Shown here: positions 24,283 to 31,420 of the stretch, piece by piece
Layout of the letters: each line of letters starts with the position of its first letter
Numbering within the stretch: position 1 is the stretch's first letter
Origin: an uncultured Eubacteriales bacterium
GTDB lineage: Bacteria > Bacillota > Clostridia > Oscillospirales > Oscillospiraceae
Assembly (NCBI GenBank): GCA_900320595.1
Contig: ONSW01000032.1
Span: 1 to 64,000 of the forward strand
Length of the DNA: 64,000 bases
Direction: 5' to 3'
Made by a program: the position numbers and the translations under genes
Notes under the pieces: generated by a model
The model's database searches: none
Seen by the model: the letters and a program-made list of their open reading frames with translations, nothing else
What the model was told of the DNA's origin: nothing

Positions 24283-24801
24283 TTGCAAAAAACAAGATTC
24301 CCCGCAGTGCTGAGCACCTTTATCCTCTGCTATGCGTTCTGGGTCCTCCTGACATGGAGCTTTGAGGTCCAGGAGCTGGCGGCGGGCGCGGTGGTCAGCC
24401 TGGCGGCGGCCCTGTTCGCGTCACGCTTTTTCATCCATGAAAAGGCGTTCCAACTCGTCCATCCGCGCCGCTTCTTCAGCCTTATTGCCTATGTGTTCGT
24501 CTTCCTCGGCGAGCTTATCAAGGCCAATCTTGACATGGCAAGACGCTGCTTCGGCGGCTGCAAGGACGTTAACCCCGGCGTCGTCAAGGTCCCGGTGGAC
24601 CTGCCCGACGGCTATGCCCAGGCGATGCTTGCCAACTCCATCACGCTGACGCCCGGCACGATCACGATGGACATCGCCGAAGAGGACGGCAAGAGCTATT
24701 TCTACATCCATTGGATCGACGTCGCCGAGACCGACCGCGAGAAGGCCGGCGAGGTCATCAAGGGCAGAATGGAAAAATGGATCGGGAGGATATGGAAATG
24801 A
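24283..24801 (+). CDS. mnhE: Mrp-type antiporter subunit E (MbhA-like)
   Basis: This is a 172-residue membrane protein of the MnhE/MrpE family and the first gene of the ion-translocating module. Two N-terminal membrane helices are followed by a cytoplasmic domain with the family motif MLANSITLTPGTITMDI near residues 104-120. The start is TTG, with AGGAAGGAGAGG upstream. The stop overlaps the mnhF start by 4 bp. In the Pyrococcus Mbh complex the equivalent MbhA is part of the Na+/H+ antiporter-like half. Confidence 0.9.
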   Translation: MQKTRFPAVLSTFILCYAFWVLLTWSFEVQELAAGAVVSLAAALFASRFFIHEKAFQLVHPRRFFSLIAYVFVFLGELIKANLDMARRCFGGCKDVNPGVVKVPVDLPDGYAQAMLANSITLTPGTITMDIAEEDGKSYFYIHWIDVAETDREKAGEVIKGRMEKWIGRIWK

Positions 24802-25055
24802 CAGATATTCTTATTTTCTCGGTGGCATTTGCCTGCCTGGCCGTCATCAATCTGTATCGTCTGATCAAAGGCCCCACGAGCGCCGACCGTATGGTGGCCG
24901 GCGACGCGGCCGACGCGCTGCTTTGCTGCGCGATGATCCTGTTCTCGATCTTCTCGGGAAGAGGCGTGTATCTTGACATCGCGATCATCAGCGCGCTGCT
25001 CGGCATCATCGACACGATGCTGGTCGGCCGTTATCTGCAGGGAAGGAGGAAATGA
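24798..25055 (+). CDS. mnhF: Mrp-type antiporter subunit F (MbhB-like)
   Basis: This 85-residue protein with three membrane helices belongs to the MnhF family. YRLIKGPTSADRMVAGDAADAL near the middle is the family motif (residues 26-47, in part). The ATG at 24798 overlaps the mnhE stop as ATGA and lies 8 nt from GGGAGG, which is better than the ATG six bases earlier. It is a component of the Na+/H+ translocating module. Confidence 0.92.
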   Translation: MTDILIFSVAFACLAVINLYRLIKGPTSADRMVAGDAADALLCCAMILFSIFSGRGVYLDIAIISALLGIIDTMLVGRYLQGRRK

Positions 25056-25057
25056 CG

Positions 25058-25405
25058 ATGGCGCTTAGAATTGTTATCGACGTTTTCCTTGCGATCGGCG
25101 CGATCTTCGCGCTCGCGGGCACCATCGGCCTTTTAAAGATGCCCGATACCTTCAGCCGCATGCAGGCCTCGACCTGCATCTCCACGATGGGCGTGATCGG
25201 CGTGGCGCTCGGCGCGCTGCTGTACGCGATCTTCATCATGGGCAGCGCCGCTACCGCGATCAAGATCGCGGTGATCGCGCTTCTCATCATTACGATCAAC
25301 CCCATCGGCGCACACGCCATCGCCAAGGGCGCTTACCGCGCCGGCATCCGCCCCGAAAAGCGGATGGAGACCGATGACTATGGGAGGGATCTGGAAGATG
25401 AGTAA
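25058..25405 (+). CDS. mnhG: Mrp-type antiporter subunit G (MbhC-like)
   Basis: This 115-residue, three-helix MnhG family protein shows the signature GTIGLLKMPDTFSRMQASTC near residues 22-41 and NPIGAHAIAKGAY near residue 87. Two ATGs are possible: 25052 overlaps the mnhF stop but is only 2 nt from AGGAGG, whereas 25058 has a normal 8-nt spacing. The gene overlaps the next one by 8 bp. Confidence 0.9.
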   Translation: MALRIVIDVFLAIGAIFALAGTIGLLKMPDTFSRMQASTCISTMGVIGVALGALLYAIFIMGSAATAIKIAVIALLIITINPIGAHAIAKGAYRAGIRPEKRMETDDYGRDLEDE

Positions 25406-25652
25406 TTTTATGATCATCCTTGACATTCTGGTCGTCACCGGGCTTTGCGTTTCCGCGATCCTGGCCTGCCATCTGGAAAAGCTGCTCTCCGCCGTCATCG
25501 CGCTGAGCGTGACGGGTCTGTTCGCGGCGGCCGCGTTCCTGGTGCTGCACGCGCCTGACGTCGCGATCTCCGAGGCGGCCGTCGGCGCGGCGCTCAGCCC
25601 GCTGATCTTCATCTTCGCGCTGAAAAAGATCAAAGGAGGCGGAGACGAGTAA
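25398..25652 (+). CDS. MbhD-like subunit (DUF4040, MrpA C-terminal part)
   Basis: This 84-residue protein with three membrane helices corresponds to the fragment of MrpA found as MbhD in hydrogenases. HLEKLLSAVIALSVTGLFAA and LHAPDVAISEAAVGAAL are the DUF4040 features, including the conserved acidic residue pair. The ATG at 25398 follows GGGAGGG at fair spacing. TAATG overlaps with the next gene. Confidence 0.88.
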   Translation: MSNFMIILDILVVTGLCVSAILACHLEKLLSAVIALSVTGLFAAAAFLVLHAPDVAISEAAVGAALSPLIFIFALKKIKGGGDE

Positions 25653-26011
25653 TGAAAAAGTTTTTGACTTATGTCTGCCTCGGCGTGGTGCTGGTCGCGA
25701 TGCTCGTCGGCGCGCTCGGCATGGCCAAGATGCCGCGCACCTATGACGGACGCAACGCCACGGTCAGCGTCTATGACCTCCAGCAGGACCCGGACAGCTA
25801 TGACGACTCGACCGCCGACGGCGCCGCCGCCGCGATCGTCCAGCAGAACCTGGCGAATACCCATTCGGTCAACGACGTCACCTCGATCGTCTTTGACTTC
25901 CGTGGCTACGATACGATGGGCGAGGCCTTTATCCTGATCACGGCCGTCGCCGGCGCCACGGTGATCCTCTTTACCAAAAAGGAAAAGGAGGAGAAAAAAG
26001 ATGGAGAATAA
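25652..26011 (+). CDS. MbhE-like hydrogenase membrane subunit
   Basis: This 119-residue protein has one N-terminal and one C-terminal membrane helix flanking an extracytoplasmic loop. The conserved ending SIVFDFRGYDTMGEAFILIT near residues 78-97 is typical of MbhE and of the C-terminal end of MrpA/MrpB-like proteins. The long Asp-rich loop (about residues 40-70) is variable. It overlaps both neighbours, which indicates strict translational coupling. Confidence 0.85.
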   Translation: MKKFLTYVCLGVVLVAMLVGALGMAKMPRTYDGRNATVSVYDLQQDPDSYDDSTADGAAAAIVQQNLANTHSVNDVTSIVFDFRGYDTMGEAFILITAVAGATVILFTKKEKEEKKDGE

Positions 26012-26462
26012 GCGCACGTTCAAAAACACGATCCAGCGCTGCGGCTCGGACAAGATCCTGCCGATGGCCATCGTGTACATGTTCTACATCATCCTGCACG
26101 GGCACTTAAGCCCCGGCGGCGGCTTCCAGGGCGGCGTCCTGATGGTCGCCATCGTCGTGCTGCTCTACTTCGGCCACGGCTATGAGACGACAGTCCGTGC
26201 GATCAATCCGCATTTCCTGCACGGAGCCGAGGGATTCATGTCCGTCCTCTATGTGGCGGCGGCCATGCTCGGCGTCGCCTACCTCGGAAACTTCTGCCAG
26301 AACGTGTTCTATAACATCGGCAACATCGGCGATCTCTTCAGCTCCGGCACGATCTTCATCATGGACAGCATCGTCGGTCTCAAGGTCCTCACCGGTGTGG
26401 GAGCGCTGGCAATCACGATGCTCGGCGTGCTGATGGCAGAGCATGCCGGCGAGAAAAAGTGA
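26001..26462 (+). CDS. mnhB: Mrp-type antiporter subunit B (MbhF-like)
   Basis: This 153-residue four-helix MnhB family protein shows FYIILHGHLSPGGGFQGGVLM near residues 28-48 (the family signature) and a later segment with GLKVLTGVGALAITM. It overlaps the mbhE-like gene by 11 bp. It is a structural part of the ion-conducting module. Confidence 0.93.
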   Translation: MENKRTFKNTIQRCGSDKILPMAIVYMFYIILHGHLSPGGGFQGGVLMVAIVVLLYFGHGYETTVRAINPHFLHGAEGFMSVLYVAAAMLGVAYLGNFCQNVFYNIGNIGDLFSSGTIFIMDSIVGLKVLTGVGALAITMLGVLMAEHAGEKK

Positions 26463-26472
26463 GGTGGAAGAA

Positions 26473-26697
26473 ATGATTACATATAACTATATCGCTGCTT
26501 TCTTCCTCATCGTCCTCGGCTTTTACACGATCCTGACGGCGGCCAGCTACTTTGTCGATCCGATCCCCCAGGCGCTCACGCTGACGAGCATCGTCATCGG
26601 CGCCTGCGTCACGGCGATGAGCCTCTCGCTCGTCGTCAAGCTGCATGACGAATACGGCACGATCGACACGAGAGAGATAAGGAGGCTGAGAGGATGA
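26473..26697 (+). CDS. mnhC: Mrp-type antiporter subunit C (MbhG/NuoK-like)
   Basis: This 74-residue protein has two clear membrane helices and the NuoK-like DPIPQALTLTSIVIGACVTA segment near residues 30-49. It is shorter than many MnhC proteins (about 110). The ATG at 26473 follows GAGGTGG. The ATGA stop overlaps the next gene. Confidence 0.85.
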   Translation: MITYNYIAAFFLIVLGFYTILTAASYFVDPIPQALTLTSIVIGACVTAMSLSLVVKLHDEYGTIDTREIRRLRG

Positions 26698-27047
26698 GCT
26701 TTTTAAGCTATCAACACTTCCCGATCTACTCGGTGATGGCGCTGTTCCTCGGCGCGTTCCTGGTCGTGCTCTTCGGCCGGAACAAGTTCCTGCGCGGCCT
26801 GATCGCGTTCTGCGCGACGGCGATCACGCTTTGCTGCATGATCCTGCTCATTAAGCCCGTCATGCTCAATCACGAGATCATCTGCTACTGGATGGGCAAC
26901 CGCGCCATGGCCGGCGGCTACGCCATCGGCATCGCGATGGAGGTCGACCAGGTCAGCCTGTTCTTCGGCCTGTCGTCGCCTGCGTGTACTCGCTGCAGTA
27001 CATGGATCATGACGACAACATCCCCGAATACTACACCCTGTTCCTGA
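26694..27047 (+). pseudogene. mnhD: MrpD/MbhH-like subunit, N-terminal fragment before a frame break
   Basis: This frame encodes the first membrane helices of the MrpD/NuoN-like ion channel subunit: LFLGAFLVVLFGRNKFLRGL through GIAMEVDQVSLFFGL. It then leaves the family pattern at about base 26970, where the real continuation VACVYSLQYM is in another frame. Comparison with the family suggests that about eight residues plus a frame are missing at the junction. Translation would continue in the wrong frame to 27047. The remainder is described in the next entry. Confidence 0.75.
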
Positions 27048-28576
27048 TGCTCGCCGGCGGCGTTATGGGCCTTGTGCTCTCGGGCGACCTCTTCAACATG
27101 TTCATCATGGTCGAGATCCTGACCTTTGCCGCCGTCGCGCTCACCGCGTTCCGCAACAAGGCCTTCGGCGCACTGGAGGCGGCGTTCAAGTATCTGGTCG
27201 TCGGCTGCATGGGCTCGACGGCGATCCTCGCCGGCACGATCATGCTCTATGCCCAGGCCCACACGCTGAACTTCGCCCAGCTCTCCGACCTGATCCCCGG
27301 CAACATGAACACGACGACGATCGTGGCCTTCGCGCTGCTGTACATCGGCTTCTCGACCAAGGCCTTCATTGTCCCGTTCCACCCGCTGGCGGCCGACGCG
27401 CACGGCGCGGCTCCGGCCTCCATCTCGGTGCTGATCTCCGGCGTTCTGACGAAGAGCGGCGTTTACGCCATCCTCCGTCTGACCTACTTCCTGTTCCAGA
27501 CCATGCAGCTCGGCGCGATCCAGTTCATGCTGGTGTTCATCGGCTCGGTGAGCATGTTCGTGTGCGTCACGATGGCGCTCGCCCAGCACGACTTCAAGCG
27601 TCTGCTCGCCTTCCACTCGATCTCCCAGATCGGCTATGTGATGACGGCGATCGGTCTCGGCACGGGTCTCGGCCTGTCCGCCGGACTGTACCACGCGATG
27701 AACCACACCATGTTCAAGGGCCTGCTGTTCCTCGCGGCCGGCGCCGTGCACTACCGCACCGGCGTGACGGATCTGCGCAAGCTCGGCGGTCTCGGCAAGA
27801 AGATGCCCTGGACCTGCGCGCTGTTTCTGATCGGCGCGGCGTCCATCAGCGGCATCCCGCCCTTCAACGGCTTTGCCTCGAAGTGGATGATCTACCAGGC
27901 GACCTACCAGAAGGCGGTCGAGAGCGGGAACATCGGCTTCCTGCTTGCGACGATCGTGGCGCTTATCACCTCGGTGCTCACGCTCGCGTCCTTCGTCAAG
28001 GTCACACAGTCCGTCTTTTTCGGCCAGATCCGTCCGGAGCATGAGGACGTCAAGGAAGTCCCGGCCGGCATGATCATCGCGATGTGCCTGTTCGCGGCGA
28101 TCTGTGTCGTCACCGGCCTCTTCCCGCGTCTCGTTACCGATTTCCTCACGGGCCCGGCCGCGAACGCCGCGCTCAATCCGCAGAACTACATCAGCTCCAT
28201 GCTCACCGGCGAGGGCGTGTTCAAGACCTACGAGGTCTTTGCCGGCGCGGGTGTGTGGTCGCCTGTCAACTGGCTGCTGCTGCTCATGATCGCGCTGCTC
28301 GGCGTTACGATCGTGGCGGTGCTCGGCAAGTACGACCAGGTCAGCGAGTCGAAGGAAGGCGAGCTTGTCGACAGCAAATTTGCGCTCTTCTTCGGCGGCG
28401 AGCAGACCCAGTACTCCCAGGTCGGCGGCGAAGATCTGTTCTGGGGTCTGAAACATAACTGGAGACACTATTTCTCGTTCATGCACGAGCTGCACAGCGG
28501 CGTGGTCAACGACTATGCGCTGTGGGCAGTCGTCGCGCTTGCGCTTGCGATCGTGTTCCTCCAGATCGCGCTTTGA
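26984..28576 (+). CDS. mnhD: MrpD/MbhH-like proton/Na+ channel subunit, main part with MbhI-like tail
   Basis: This 530-residue frame holds most of a NuoN/MrpD family subunit: GGVMGLVLSGDLFNMFIMVEI, KAFIVPFHPLAADAHGAAP, and the conserved FHSISQIGYVMTAIGLG and HAMNHTMFKGLLF blocks, with about twelve helices. The final 80 residues form an extension with a soluble stretch and one last helix (HSGVVNDYALWAVVALALAI). This resembles MbhI fused to MbhH, since no separate MbhI gene is present. The GTG at 26984 is simply the first start after the frame break. In the intact gene translation would begin at 26694. Confidence 0.82.
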   Translation: MYSLQYMDHDDNIPEYYTLFLMLAGGVMGLVLSGDLFNMFIMVEILTFAAVALTAFRNKAFGALEAAFKYLVVGCMGSTAILAGTIMLYAQAHTLNFAQLSDLIPGNMNTTTIVAFALLYIGFSTKAFIVPFHPLAADAHGAAPASISVLISGVLTKSGVYAILRLTYFLFQTMQLGAIQFMLVFIGSVSMFVCVTMALAQHDFKRLLAFHSISQIGYVMTAIGLGTGLGLSAGLYHAMNHTMFKGLLFLAAGAVHYRTGVTDLRKLGGLGKKMPWTCALFLIGAASISGIPPFNGFASKWMIYQATYQKAVESGNIGFLLATIVALITSVLTLASFVKVTQSVFFGQIRPEHEDVKEVPAGMIIAMCLFAAICVVTGLFPRLVTDFLTGPAANAALNPQNYISSMLTGEGVFKTYEVFAGAGVWSPVNWLLLLMIALLGVTIVAVLGKYDQVSESKEGELVDSKFALFFGGEQTQYSQVGGEDLFWGLKHNWRHYFSFMHELHSGVVNDYALWAVVALALAIVFLQIAL

Positions 28577-28591
28577 TTGGAGGTGGGAAAG

Positions 28592-29617
28592 ATGTTTCAA
28601 TGGCTTACTGTTGTAGAGACTCTCGGCTATATCCTCATTTTCCCGGGCTTCCTGTTCTGCTTCCTGGTCGGCCTGCTGCTGGCCGGTATCGACCGCAAGA
28701 TCGTCGCCAAGATGCAGAAGCGCGTCGGCCCTCCGGTGCTTCAGCCGTTCTATGATTTCTTCAAGCTCTGCGGCAAGGAGACGATCGTCCCCGCCGCGGC
28801 GAACAAGGGCATGTTCCTCGGCGCTCCGCTGCTGGGGCTTGCCGCGCTCGTCGTGCTGCAGATGTTCATCCCCGTGTTCTCCTTCACCGCGTTTTCCACG
28901 ATGGCTGACGTGATCGTCATCCTCTATCTGCTGCTGATCCCGGCACTGTCGATGATCCTCGGCGGCGCGGCCTCCGGCTCGCCCTATGCGGGCGTCGGAC
29001 TGAGCCGTGAGATGGTCACGGTCATCGCCTGCGAGCTGCCGCTCGTGCTGGTGCTGCTCGCCGTCGCCAAGACTGTCGGCAACGCCACGGGCTCCGGTCT
29101 TGTCTTCTCGATGAGCGAGATCATCCGCTATCAGCTCGCAAACGGAAGCTTGATCACCCACGTCAGCATGATCCCGGCGGCGATCGCCTTCCTGCTGATC
29201 ATCCCCGGCGAGACCGGCAGCCACCCCTTCGACACGGCCGAGGCCGAGACGGAGATCTGCGAAGGCCTGCTCGCCGAGTACAGCGGCGCGCCGCTTGCGG
29301 TGTATAAGCTCAGCCATTCGATCAAGGTGCTCACGCTCGAGAGCCTGTTCGTCGCCCTCTTCCTGGGCGGCATCGGCCGCGCTCTCGGCGCGCTCACCGG
29401 CGTGCTCGGCCTCTCCGGCGCGGCCGCCGGCATGATCACCGGCCTGCTCGGCGTGATCGTGCTGGTGCTGCTGTGCATCGTGATCACGATCCTGTTCATC
29501 TCCCTTGTCCACGCGATCACCGCGCGCCTGAAGATCGAACAGGTGTTCAAGTACTACTGGACCGTCGTCACGGGCCTGGCTCTTCTGAGCCTGGTGCTCG
29601 CGTGGTACGGCTTTTAA
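28592..29617 (+). CDS. mbhM: Hydrogenase membrane anchor subunit, NuoH/MbhM-like
   Basis: This 341-residue, eight-helix protein docks the peripheral hydrogenase arm on the membrane. The NuoH family motifs are clear: GIDRKIVAKMQKRVGPPVLQP (residues 32-52, in part), FYDFFKLCGKE, and the acidic loop FDTAEAETEICEGLLAEYSG near residues 211-230. The ATG at 28592 sits 6 nt after GGAGGTG. A TTG 15 bases earlier would overlap the ribosome site. Confidence 0.95.
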   Translation: MFQWLTVVETLGYILIFPGFLFCFLVGLLLAGIDRKIVAKMQKRVGPPVLQPFYDFFKLCGKETIVPAAANKGMFLGAPLLGLAALVVLQMFIPVFSFTAFSTMADVIVILYLLLIPALSMILGGAASGSPYAGVGLSREMVTVIACELPLVLVLLAVAKTVGNATGSGLVFSMSEIIRYQLANGSLITHVSMIPAAIAFLLIIPGETGSHPFDTAEAETEICEGLLAEYSGAPLAVYKLSHSIKVLTLESLFVALFLGGIGRALGALTGVLGLSGAAAGMITGLLGVIVLVLLCIVITILFISLVHAITARLKIEQVFKYYWTVVTGLALLSLVLAWYGF

Positions 29618-29629
29618 GGAGGGACGGCT

Positions 29630-30070
29630 ATGTTTAAGAAACTGATCCAGGAAAGCACCGAAAAATCTCCGTGGCTGTTCCACATCAACGCCGGCTCCTG
29701 CAACGGCTGCGATATCGAGCTCGTGTCCGTCCTCACGCCGCGCTTCGACGCCGAGCGTCTCGGCTTCAAGCTGGTCGGCAGCCCGCGTCACGCCGACATC
29801 GTCGTCGTCACCGGCCCGGTCACCAAGCAGTCGCTGCCGCGCGTGCTGCGCGCGATCTCCCAGGTTCCCGAACCGCGCTGCATCGTCACGATGGGCTCCT
29901 GCCCGCAGTCGGGCAACGTCTTCAAGGAGAGCTACTCCATCGCCGGACCGCTTAGCAAGTACGTCCACGTCGACGTCGATGTCGCCGGCTGTGCGCCGCG
30001 TCCCCAGGCCGTCATCGACGGACTGGCGCTCGCGACCCAGATCCTCAAAGAGAAAAGGGGGCAGAAATAA
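29630..30070 (+). CDS. mbhJ: [NiFe] hydrogenase small subunit, NuoB/MbhJ-like
   Basis: This 146-residue subunit carries the proximal [4Fe-4S] cluster next to the Ni-Fe site. All four ligands are present: C24 and C27 in GSCNGCD, C91 in GSCPQSG and C121 in GCAPRP. Group 4 small subunits have only this one cluster. Its stop is immediately followed by the polyferredoxin start. Together with MbhL it defines the enzyme as a membrane-bound, ferredoxin-linked hydrogenase. Confidence 0.95.
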   Translation: MFKKLIQESTEKSPWLFHINAGSCNGCDIELVSVLTPRFDAERLGFKLVGSPRHADIVVVTGPVTKQSLPRVLRAISQVPEPRCIVTMGSCPQSGNVFKESYSIAGPLSKYVHVDVDVAGCAPRPQAVIDGLALATQILKEKRGQK

Positions 30071-31018
30071 ATGGATTTTCCGTTCCTGAAAGAAGCTGTC
30101 ACCGGCCTGTTCTCCAAGACAAGCTGTGAAATGTACCCCTTTAAGCCCAGCGAGGCTGCCCCGCGCTATCGCGGACGGATCGTCTTCCACCCCGACAAGT
30201 GCATCAACTGCAGCATGTGCGAGCGCGTCTGCGCCGGCGGTGCGATTAAGTCTGTCGCCGTCCCCGTCGAGGGCGGAGCGCAGATCACCCGCAGCTTCAA
30301 TCTCGGCTCCTGCACCTTCTGCAGCCATTGCGCCGACTTCTGCAACCACGGCGCGATCGAGCTGTCGGCGGACTATCACATGGTCGCGACGAAGGAAGAG
30401 GACCTGATCGTCTCCGGCACCTTCTTCAAGGCCGCGCCGAAGAAGCCCGCGCCCAAGCCCGCCGCGCCTGCAGCCGCCCCCAAGGCGGAGGCCGCGCCTG
30501 CATCCGGCGTCATCAAGCCGCGTGACGACGGCAAGCCTGTTCAGGTCCCGTCCAAGTGCGTCTACTGCACGCTCTGCGCCAAGAAGTGCCCCGCCGGGGC
30601 GCTGACGGTCGACCGTGCGGCCAAGACTTGGACGCTCGACGAGGATTCCTGCGTCGCCTGCGGCACCTGCGCCACGGTCTGCCCGAAGAAGGCCATCCTG
30701 ATGCCCGGCGACGAGCCGGTCGCCGTGGAAGCGCCGAAAGCCGAGGCACCCAAGGCAGAGGCACCCAAGGCCGATCCCGCCCCCAAGGCGGAAGAGCCGA
30801 AGGCGGAGACGCCCGCCGCGCCCATCCAGCCGCGCGACGACGGCAAGCCCGTTCAGGATCCCGCCAAGTGCGTCTACTGCACGCTCTGCGCCAAGAAGTG
30901 CCCCGCCGGGGCGCTGACGGTCGACCGTGCGGCCAAGACCTGGACGCTTGACGAGGACTCCTGCGTCGCCTGCGGCACCTGCGCCGGGGTCTGCCCCAAG
31001 GACGCCATCGTCATGTGA
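30071..31018 (+). CDS. mbhN: NuoI/MbhN-like polyferredoxin subunit with six [4Fe-4S] motifs
   Basis: Residues 1-115 are a NuoI/MbhN-like domain with two CxxCxxCxxxC motifs (CINCSMCERVC, CTFCSHCADFC), the normal electron-input subunit of Mbh. It is extended by an Ala/Pro/Lys linker and two further ferredoxin modules of about 61 residues. Each module has CVYCTLCAKKC and CVACGTCA..C and the second is joined by another PKAE-rich linker. At DNA level the modules are 183-bp copies (30521-30703 and 30833-31015) offset by 312 bp, with an identical run of over 70 bp, so the duplication is recent. The protein could bind six cubane clusters and act as a tethered ferredoxin wire. Usual MbhN proteins have about 120-140 residues; this one has 315. 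Confidence 0.92.
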   Translation: MDFPFLKEAVTGLFSKTSCEMYPFKPSEAAPRYRGRIVFHPDKCINCSMCERVCAGGAIKSVAVPVEGGAQITRSFNLGSCTFCSHCADFCNHGAIELSADYHMVATKEEDLIVSGTFFKAAPKKPAPKPAAPAAAPKAEAAPASGVIKPRDDGKPVQVPSKCVYCTLCAKKCPAGALTVDRAAKTWTLDEDSCVACGTCATVCPKKAILMPGDEPVAVEAPKAEAPKAEAPKADPAPKAEEPKAETPAAPIQPRDDGKPVQDPAKCVYCTLCAKKCPAGALTVDRAAKTWTLDEDSCVACGTCAGVCPKDAIVM

Positions 31019-31050
31019 CCGCCTGAGGGCTTGAAAAGCAAAACCAATCA

Positions 31051-31090
31051 AAAAAAGAGCGCTTTCGAGCAATCGAAAGCGCTCTTTTTT
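31051..31090 (+). terminator. Strong terminator closing the hydrogenase operon
   Basis: An 18-bp perfect stem runs AAAAAAGAGCGCTTTCGA to its complement with a GCAA loop and a T6 tail. It marks the end of the hyp/hydrogenase transcript. Confidence 0.95.
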
Positions 31091-31096
31091 AGGTTC

Positions 31097-31302
31097 TATA
31101 ATGATTACATGATGGCAAAAAACCAAAAGGTTTTTCGCCTCGCCACTTTGCGGCGCAGCAAAACAGCATGGCTGTTTTGCCGTATATTCATTGCAATGAA
31201 CATCGGGCGAATGATTCTGTGAATCATTTGCTGCCAAACCTGTCGTTTGGCAGCAAAATCAATCGAATGATCGATTGATTTCACTTTCCGATGATCATTA
31301 TA
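31097..31302. repeat. Hairpin-array element with imperfect terminal inverted repeats
   Basis: TATAATGAT at 31097-31105 is mirrored by ATCATTATA at 31294-31302. Between them are consecutive palindromes: GCAAAACAGC/GCTGTTTTGC, TTCATTGCAATGAA, AATGATTC/GAATCATT, TGCTGCCAAAC/GTTTGGCAGCA and AATCAATCGA/TCGATTGATT. No credible protein frame is present. The design fits a small mobile (MITE-like) element or a structured RNA. It fills the gap between the hydrogenase terminator and the next gene's terminator. Confidence 0.65.
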
Positions 31303-31363
31303 ATAAATGTTATGAAGCGCGTGGGACAGTACTGAGTGTTCTGACAAACCACCCAACCCGCAG

Positions 31364-31405
31364 ACACAAAAAAGCAGAGAGGGAAAACCTCTCTGCTTTT
31401 TGTGT
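31364..31405 (-). terminator. Terminator of the minus-strand GPH symporter gene
   Basis: Arms around GCAGAGAGG and CCTCTCTGC extend into A- and T-tracts (ACACAAAAA/TTTTTGTGT), with one unpaired A and a GAAAA loop. Confidence 0.85.
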
Positions 31406-31420
31406 TGTTAATTCAGAGGA

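Noticed and set aside
26918..31237. A very long open frame on the minus strand across the hydrogenase operon
   Set aside because: It is antisense to a well-supported set of conserved genes, has the composition of a GC-rich shadow frame (His, Asp, Arg, Gly repeats) and lacks a ribosome site.
31097..31302. Short basic protein frames inside the hairpin array
   Set aside because: The frames have no ribosome site, and the palindromes themselves explain the open stretches.
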